The translations under genes and the position numbers were made by a program. From Symsagittifera roscoffensis (taxonomy: Eukaryota > Xenacoelomorpha > Acoela > Convolutidae), in the NCBI RefSeq assembly GCF_963678635.1, contig NC_087068.1, positions 47,075,785 through 47,139,784 of the forward strand: DNA of 64,000 bases, in the 5' to 3' direction. Positions 36,440 through 44,800 of the stretch are shown here, piece after piece. The notes under the pieces are model-generated. The model did not search any database and had not been told where the DNA came from. It saw only the letters and a program-made list of their open reading frames with translations. The first letter of the stretch is position 1; every line of letters starts with the position of its first letter.

Positions 36440-38860
36440 TAGTGTTTTTATGGCGCTCCTGGGTGTTTTTACGACATCATGACTACGGAGTCGAACCCAC
36501 TTGACACAGCTCCGGGCTACATGCCCATTCTAGAGTACCGGTGGTACGGTTCAGCGGGAACGTGTAAACCTTCCGGTTGTACCGTGATAGCTTTTTAAGA
36601 AAACTCAAGAAAACTTCCTGGTACGCTCTCCGAACGAGGCTTAGCTAACCGAGTAAAGGGGGGCAACTAGGGGGACAAAAACACGAGCAAAAAAGGAAAA
36701 CAAATAGGAACAAAAACTATAAAACGAAAAAAGACAGTGACTTTGATACCAAATTAGTTGGATCGAACCTTTGTATTAATTAAATAGTATACACATACTG
36801 TTTTACAAGACCGATCGTTTCGATCAATCTAGCAATTTTTCGATCAACTAGCAGTGACCTTGGTAGGGTGCCCGAGTGGGGGGCGTTGTTAAGGGTTTTT
36901 AGATAGATTGCGACCCAACCGGACCACTGGGAGACTTGACTGGAAAGGGTGACCAGTCGAGTGGGAAAGAGGTTCACAAGGATCGAAACGGACCACCAAG
37001 AGACTTGATTGGAAGAGGTGACCAGTCGAGTGGGAAAGTGGGTCTGCTGTCAAGGGCAGAACAGAGACAACCAGCACAGGGCCACCACAAGAGGACGCAC
37101 AAGGGTGTTCTCAGGTCGGACAACGGGTATCGTTAGAATCCACATTACATTATAAGAAATAAGTGTAAAATTGGATAAGCGGAGTCCCATTGTTTTGAGG
37201 CAGTTTTTACTCAAGCAGACCTGGAAACAGGTCTACGGTTTTCTCAAGAGAGGTTTAGCACCCGGCGCTTAAGGGATTTTTCGGCTTAAGAGGGGGGCTA
37301 AACAGGGGGGAGGTTAGCAGGGGGACTGGTTAGGTTAGAGGTTGGCGGTTGTAAATTGTAAAAAGGGGGGAATTAGAGTAACTAGTTAATCGACATCGTT
37401 GATTTAGTTACATTAGCCATCAACACGCGTGGTAACAATAGGTGGACATCCAAAACTTATCTCGAGTTAAGATTGGTACGCTGGTTGGATCGGTAGGGGG
37501 GAACGGATATAGACAGTTTTCGTGACACCTCATAAGACAACTAGTGGGGGGAGGAAAACGCGTGGCAATTAGGTACCAGACATTTTTTTTGAAAGAAGGT
37601 TGACATTTGTCTCCTTTGAATTTTAGGTGGGTTGATTACTCTGTTTTGTTTTTTTTTCGGTATAAAATTTTATTTTTTCTATATACACTGTTGCGTTTTG
37701 GGGAAGATTTGCGATTGGTTTTTAATACAAACAGGTGATCACAAGATACCTGCACACAAGTTTTGGCTCCCAATTGCTGGGAACATTCAAAAAGAGGTAA
37801 CTAAAAAAGGGGGGCCAGATTTGGCAACCAAGAGAGGGTTTTTGGGAAAATTTTCACTAGAGCTTGAGTGGTGGTACAAGGTACAGACAACCAAGAAGTC
37901 CCTACAACGAAGAAGAAAGAAATCCTATATCCAGACACTCAGTGACAAGTCTTGGGACAGTACCGAACTAGTCTAGGGACATTGCAGTCTGGGGACAGTC
38001 TTGGAGCAACACAGTCTTGGGACAGTGCAGCTTTGGGGCAGTCTTGGGCCAGAGCAGTCTTGGTACGAAACGGTCTTGGGACATTGGTCTTGGGACATTG
38101 GTCTTGGGCCATTGGTCTTGGGACGTTGGTCTTGGGACATTGGTCTTGGGACATTGGTCTTGGGACGTTGGTCTTGGGACATTGGTCTTGGGACATTGGT
38201 CTTGGGCCATTGGTCTTGGGACATTGGTCTTAGGACGTTGGTCTTGGGCCATTGGTCTTGGGACGTTGGTCTTGGGCCATTGGTCTTGGGACGTTAGTCT
38301 TGGGACATTAGTCTTGGGACATTGGTCTTGGGACGTTAGTCTTGGGCCATTGGTCTTGGGACGTTAGTCTTGGGACATTAGTCTTGGGACATTGGTCTTG
38401 GGACGTTAGTCTTGGGCCATTGGTCTTGGGACGTTAGTCTTGGGACGTTGGTCTTGGGACGTTAGTCTTGGGACATAGGTCTTGGGACGTTAGTCTTGGG
38501 ACGTTAGTCTTGGGACGTTAGTCTTGGGCCATTGGTCTTGGGACGCTGGTCTTGGGACGCTGGTCTAAAGGTACCAACGAGAAGTACAGGGACAACGCTG
38601 AACGGTCTTGGGACGGTAAAGAGAAAGTCTTGGAACAGCATTAGGAAGGGGGTACTACAAAAGTAATAGGTTAGGTTGAAGCACCAAGTATAACAACACG
38701 TTCAACACGTTCCCTATCCTAACCTAACACGAAAGAGCTTACAAGAGTTCAAGAAAAATTGTTTTTAGCGAATTATTAATTTCTTTTTCCTTGGAGTTTT
38801 TAAACCTTAGAATAGAATTTTTGTAGATAATAATATTGTAAATAATAACAATTGTAAATA
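36440..38860 (+). other. Retroelement leader, 2.4 kb
   Basis: A candidate primer-binding site, TGGCGCTCCTGGGTG (36451-36465), starts 11 bp after the LTR; the TGGCGC start is shared with Lys-tRNA-primed elements, but the tRNA was not confirmed. The leader contains a 69-bp tandem duplication (36920-36968 and 36989-37037, sharing GGTGACCAGTCGAGTGGGAA), a G-rich stretch (37292-37370) with G runs of 5 and 6, a possible splice acceptor TTTGAATTTTAG at 37615-37626, and a 14-bp minisatellite. No protein is recognised. Confidence 0.7.
37950..38570 (+). repeat. Minisatellite, 14-bp unit TTGGTCTTGGGACA
   Basis: From about 38072 to 38568 there are about 35 nearly perfect 14-bp units. They alternate TTGGTCTTGGGACA, TTGGTCTTGGGACG, TTGGTCTTGGGCCA and TTAGTCTTGGGACG. 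A degenerate left part reaches back to about 37950. Because 14 is not a multiple of 3 and the unit lacks stops in most frames, several long frames on both strands are open here; these are not genes. Confidence 0.95.
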
Positions 38861-41800
38861 ATGAGGCGGAGCAGGGTACCGGTAGCTGAAAAAAGATCGA
38901 CCGAAGCTAAGTATAATTCGTCGCTAAGCAAAGCAACACCAATGGGTCCGAAGATAACAAAGAAGAACTTTTCAGTTAACATGGTCAGCACAAGGAGTAC
39001 AGCGGAGAACAGGGCGAAAGAGGGCACGGAAGGGGAGAGAGTAGAACCCACCATCGAGATTGATCTAGAGACACCCGATCAAAGTGTGGATGAAACAGGG
39101 AAGATGGCGACAGAGTCAACTCCAATGCCCAATACAGAGGAACCGAACCAGAAACCCATAGAGTTCTCACCGATAGATGACGCGGAAGATGCAATAGGCA
39201 ACACCGAAGAAACGGTGAAAGAAGACTCTCAAGTAAAGAGGACATCTTTTACGGAAAAATTGGGAATAATGTTCGGAATAAAAACGAAAGAAAACGTGAC
39301 TGAAGAGCCAAAAGCAGAAAGAGCACGAACATTTGGTACAGTGAGCACGAAAGCGACAGAAACCGGCCAGAATGAGGAACAAGCTAAAGCAGAGGCTATG
39401 GCCGAAGAGAAACCCACGGCTGACCATGAAGAGACTACCATTGAGCTGGGCGATTTGTTGGCGAAATTAAATCAGATCGACAAAAGACTTAAGAACAGTG
39501 AAGAAGACAGAGAGGTGATAAAAAAGGAGATAAGATACAACAAGCACGAGTATCTAGACAGTTATTTTAACCTAGCTAAGGCAACAGAGGAGAGACTCAA
39601 GGAAATGTCAGACAAGGTAGAGGCCACCAATGAAGAACGAGAAAAGAACATCAAAACAGACATGCAACAGTTGAAGAACCGATATGATGATGTTAACAGC
39701 CAATTAGGGAGCCTGGAAAGGAGAATGGACACAATGAGCAAGAGTCAAGCAGAGAGTTCGTGTGCAATACAGGCGAAGTTGGATGCAATCTTGAGAGGTT
39801 CTACACCACAAGAGAGACCGGCAGCGGATCGTACGCAAGGCACCAGAGTTGATTTTGTAGAACCACAAAGAAACAAACGGCAATCGACACCGTTGCCCAT
39901 ACCCAGGGATGCGATAAGCATAGCACCAACAGCTGCGAAAACAATAATGAAGAGTGGAACGTCGAACACGACGACTGGTCCGGGAGATTCAACAGCCAAC
40001 AGCAACTCAGGACCGGATGCTATGACATGGGCCAGCACTTGGGAGATGATGAACAGGACTCTAGAGGCCTTCGCCACGAGGAACACTGACTCGAGCGACA
40101 GGAGAGAGGGAAAATCAAGAAAAACATTCAAGAAGCCAAAAGAATTCAAAGATGACTCCGATGGATGCATTGACACTTGGGTGGAAGTGATGAGACTACA
40201 TCTAGAGCAAGATAACTTGAGTGACGAAAGACAAGCGTGCACAGCCATACTCAGCAATTTAGAAGGCACGGCATTAAAGTGTGTGGTTGCGAAGAAAGAA
40301 GAAGAACGCGACACCGCGGACAAAATCTTTGAAATACTGTTGAACAGATTCGGCTCAGGCATGAAGGGTCATCAAGCGATGATGCGATTTGAAAAAAGGA
40401 GACAGAGGGACGACGAGTCAATAGATCGGTTCCTAGATGACCTCGAGAGCTTGAGAAGGAGGAGTGACCCAGAGGAGTCGACAAACAGACGGAACTTTAG
40501 CATTGCCTCGAAGTTCATTGATGGGGTGAAAAGTGATGACTTAAGGACAATGTTAGCAACATACTACACGTTGTCGAAGGACAGCGCACCCACCCCAGAA
40601 GAAATGAGACAGAAATCAAGAGAATACATGCTGATGAAACCTAAGAAGTACTCATATTCTGAAAACAGGAACACGCAAGGGGGAAGCCAACCCCAGAGGT
40701 CATCATGGTACAAACCTAGAGATGATATGGATAAGCGCAGATCATGCGCGAACTGCGGGTCAGCGGATCATCATGTGGCTGACTGCACAACGTACAAACA
40801 AGGCATGAAGAGCCTAGGTTATGCACCGGATGAGGAGGACATGAGTCAGATGGAGGAACACGAGTACTATAATGGCTTAATCATCAAGATAGGCGCCAGA
40901 TGTTTTTTCTGTAACCAGGAGGGGCACTTCAGAATGGATTGTCCCTTGTTCTGGGAAGCGGTCAAGGACCAGAATCACCCCAAACATAAGTTGGCATTAG
41001 CGGCGGTGCAGAATCAGCGGAACAGGCAAAACGAGTTCGAATCTAGGAACTTAGGGGCACCAAACACCGAATTGCCGACGAAGACAGTGAAAGCTGTAAC
41101 ACATGTTAGCGGTGCGTTAGAGTCCGCGGCCGGGAGCTCTCTAGAGATAAATTATGAGAGAGCGGCGACGGAAGCAATTGCCAAAGTGAAACAAGATCTG
41201 GCTGCGAAAGAAATAGAGCAACGACTAAAGTTGGAGATCGAGAGACAGAATTTTAACGAAGCATTAACCGGAACGAACGTAGTACCAGAGGCTAGAACGG
41301 GCTCAACAAAGAACGGGAATTGTAACACCGTGAAAATGGTGACAGGTAAACCCTTTGGAATATCGAAAATCGGAGCAAGAATAATGTCGATAATCACAGT
41401 GGGCGGCCACGAGGTGACTAGAAACTTGAGCGAGCCGAGCGACCAGACGTTAATGCACATTGACGTGTATGCAGACTACTTGAGTGGAATAAGTCCACGA
41501 ACTACTTCTAGAGCGCTCAGGGCACTACTCACGAGAGGGGGCAGCAAGTCGGTACGTGTTGATAACAGATACACTGAAGCTTACGGTCCACACGAGGTTA
41601 TGCTAAACATAGATGGAATCAACATCTATACCAAGACGATGATAACATGCGACGAAGACCTGATTGGACAAATCTATGTAGGGAAGGAGGAATTGAAAGT
41701 AAGATCGATTGGACACTGTGCTATGCTTGAAGAAGATGCAATGCACATCGGAACGGAAGCAGACGTGACAGGGCACGTGTTGGACATAAGTGGAAAGAAG

Positions 41801-44800
41801 ACTCAGTTACGTGGGTTACTTGACACGGGAGCGGTCTTGAGTGTCATACCAATTGAGACTTGGGAGCGAATGGGCTTCAACAAAGATGATTTGATAGACT
41901 CGAGAATACGGCTGTCAGCTGCGAACAAAGGGGCCCTTCGGGTGCTAGGCAGGACGCCGATAATAGCCCTCAATTTGGGAGAACGTAACCTGTGGATGAG
42001 CTTCATCGTGGTAGAAAACCTGGATGAATCTGACCAATTCATTTTGGGCAGAGACTTCATCAGGAATTTCGACGTAACGATTGATCTAAATAATGCAATG
42101 TTCAGGATACGGAACCCGGATAGGAGGTACGCAATCAAACCGGTAAATTTGATAATGGCAAATGAAATCAAAGCACCGGTATTCTTGAGTAGGAGAGTGA
42201 GGCTAAAAGCTAATGAAGCAGCAATCGTGAGCTTGAGGATGAAAAACTACAATGAACTAAGTGACAATAAGCAAGTATGTATAGTTCCAAACCCTAATAG
42301 TCAAAGTGCTGCTGTTTTAGGAAGATCATTTTCGATAACGAAGAGTGGTCTCTGCGTCAGTGTCTTGTTGAATACCCTTGACATACCGATCACGATACAG
42401 AGAGGGAGGAAACTGGGATATGCTTTGCCGGTTAAAACTCGATATGAAAAGATTGAGAACTTAAAACAAAATGAAGTTGTTGATTGTCCCAATCACAGGG
42501 ATAAAATTTGTATCTTGAGACGATTGCAAAAAATTAAATATTCTTCAGGCCTAATTAAATCACTTAAGTCAGAAACGGACGATGGGCTGTCGAGCTGTTC
42601 AAACTTTCCAGAGCGACCCACACTAGATGAGATGCAGACAGATAAACCGGTTCTGCCGGAGATTGAACATTTGAGGGGCAAACTGAAAGATGAACAGCTC
42701 GAAGCCATCAAAGACGTACTAGAGCGGAACGAAGAAGTTTTCTCGAGGCATAAGGCGGATATCGGGTGTTGTAATTTTGTGGAGCATGAAATAGAACTTG
42801 AGGAAAACGCGGTACCGCACAGGGAGGGGGCGAGGCGTATGACCCCACACAAATCGGACGCGTGTAGAAAAGAAATCGAGACGTTACTAGAGTATGACAT
42901 GATAGAACCATCCAAGTCACCGTGGGCGTGTGGAGTAGTGATGGCCAAAAAGAAAGGCGACCAGTTGAGGTTCTGTTGTGACTTTCGATACCTGAACTCC
43001 GTCACGGTGAAGGATGCCTATCCCATACCTAGAATTGATGAAAGCCTCTCGAAGTTAGGTGATGCAAAATTTTTTACGACTCTTGATTTAGGCTCGGCTT
43101 TTTGGCAGGTACCATTAAGGAAACAAGACAGGGACAAGACAGGGTTCGCCTGCGAGTTAGGTCTGTTTCAATGGAAACGGATGCCGTTTGGACTCTGCAA
43201 TGCCACAGCCACGTTTCAACGGCTGATGGCACACGCGCTGATAGGCGTGACGAAGAAGTACGGCAACCTGGTAATGTGCTATGTGGACGACGTGGTAATA
43301 GCAACGCCAACACTAGAAGACCACATTGAGAGACTTGATGAGGTGTTCGCGTGCATGAAAAGATCGGGGCTGAAGTGCAAACCATCAAAGTGTGAAATAC
43401 TCAAGGACTCAATAAAATATTTGGGCAGGATGGTAGACAAGCACGGCATCAGACCTGACCCAGACGCCGTGGAAGCAGTCCTAACCTGGAAATCACCGAA
43501 GACAGAGCACCAGTTGATGAGCTTCCTGGGCTTCGCTAACTATTACAGGGAGTTCATCAAAGGCTACGCGGACAAGGTATACCCGATGCAACAATTAATG
43601 AGACACAAGGGCAAGAAGTTCACGTGGAACAACGCAGCAGAAGAGTCATTCCAGAGAATAAAGAAAGAGCTATGTGAGGCACCAGTACTGGGTATGCCGA
43701 CTGAGAAGGGGATGTACGTGCTGGACACAGATGCGTCGGTAGTCGCGATTTCTGGGGTTCTCCATCAAGAACAAGAATGGAATGGGAAGACAGTCTTGAG
43801 ACCAATAGCATACGGGAGCAAAGTCCTAAGTGACACAGAAATGAAGTACGGAGCACCGAAAGCAGAGATGTTCGCAGTGGTCACCTTTGTCGAGAAATAC
43901 AGAGCGTACCTAGGCAGTGAACCTTTCAAACTGCGAGTAGATAACCGAGCATTAAGCTGGCTGAAAACGTACTCAATGGACCAGAGCTACATTGGGAGAT
44001 GGATAGTTCGCTTGGACGGATACAACATGATAATTGAACATAGAACGCGAGACAAACATCAAAATGCCGACAGCTTGAGCAAGAAGACGGAGTTCTACGA
44101 GAGACAAGAACAAAGAGAGGCGTACAGACCTGAGATCAAAGATGGTTTCTCCTTTATGGACAAAGAAACATACGACAGTCTTCCACTCACGAGATGGCTG
44201 GACAAATCAGGTAAACCGATTGAAGATCATCCCGAATTGCCAAAAGAGTCTCTTGAAAAGACCATCTTGAAGAAAAGCAGAGGGATTCCGGTAGGAATAA
44301 TGCTCAAGTCCAAAATCGTGAGGGAAACACTCAAGGCAAAAGGTCACGATCTCACCCAGGTAGAGGAGGGAACGGTCCAAATAGATGAAGACTTAATGAG
44401 GTTGCTTGAGAAACTATCGGATGACAAACCCGTGATCCAAGGGAAAAGTCAGGAGGCACCGGAACTAACCATACTTCGGAGAGAAAAAACAGTGAACAAT
44501 ACTGACGTCTCAAAAGGAATCACCACTGATAGCAAGGAAGTTGTGCGATCACTAGTTGAGAAAATCCCCGAAAAAATTCTGGAGCAAACAAAAGTCAGGA
44601 ATAAGAAAGTGACATTCAGAGAAGAAATTGAACACCTGGGATTAGATCAAGAGTCCGGGGAGTGGTCCAGATTCATGAAAGAAGACGAAACCGGAGAAGG
44701 AAAATTGTCCGGGGAGCGTAAAGAATGGGATGAAGACTCGGACGAGAGCAGTGAGGATCAAGACAGTCTATGCATGATACTGGCGGAAGAGAAGATGAGA

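Noticed and set aside
37939-38367. Overlapping open frames on both strands across the leader minisatellite
   Set aside because: They are open only because a 14-bp unit without stops is repeated; all translations are simple repeats.
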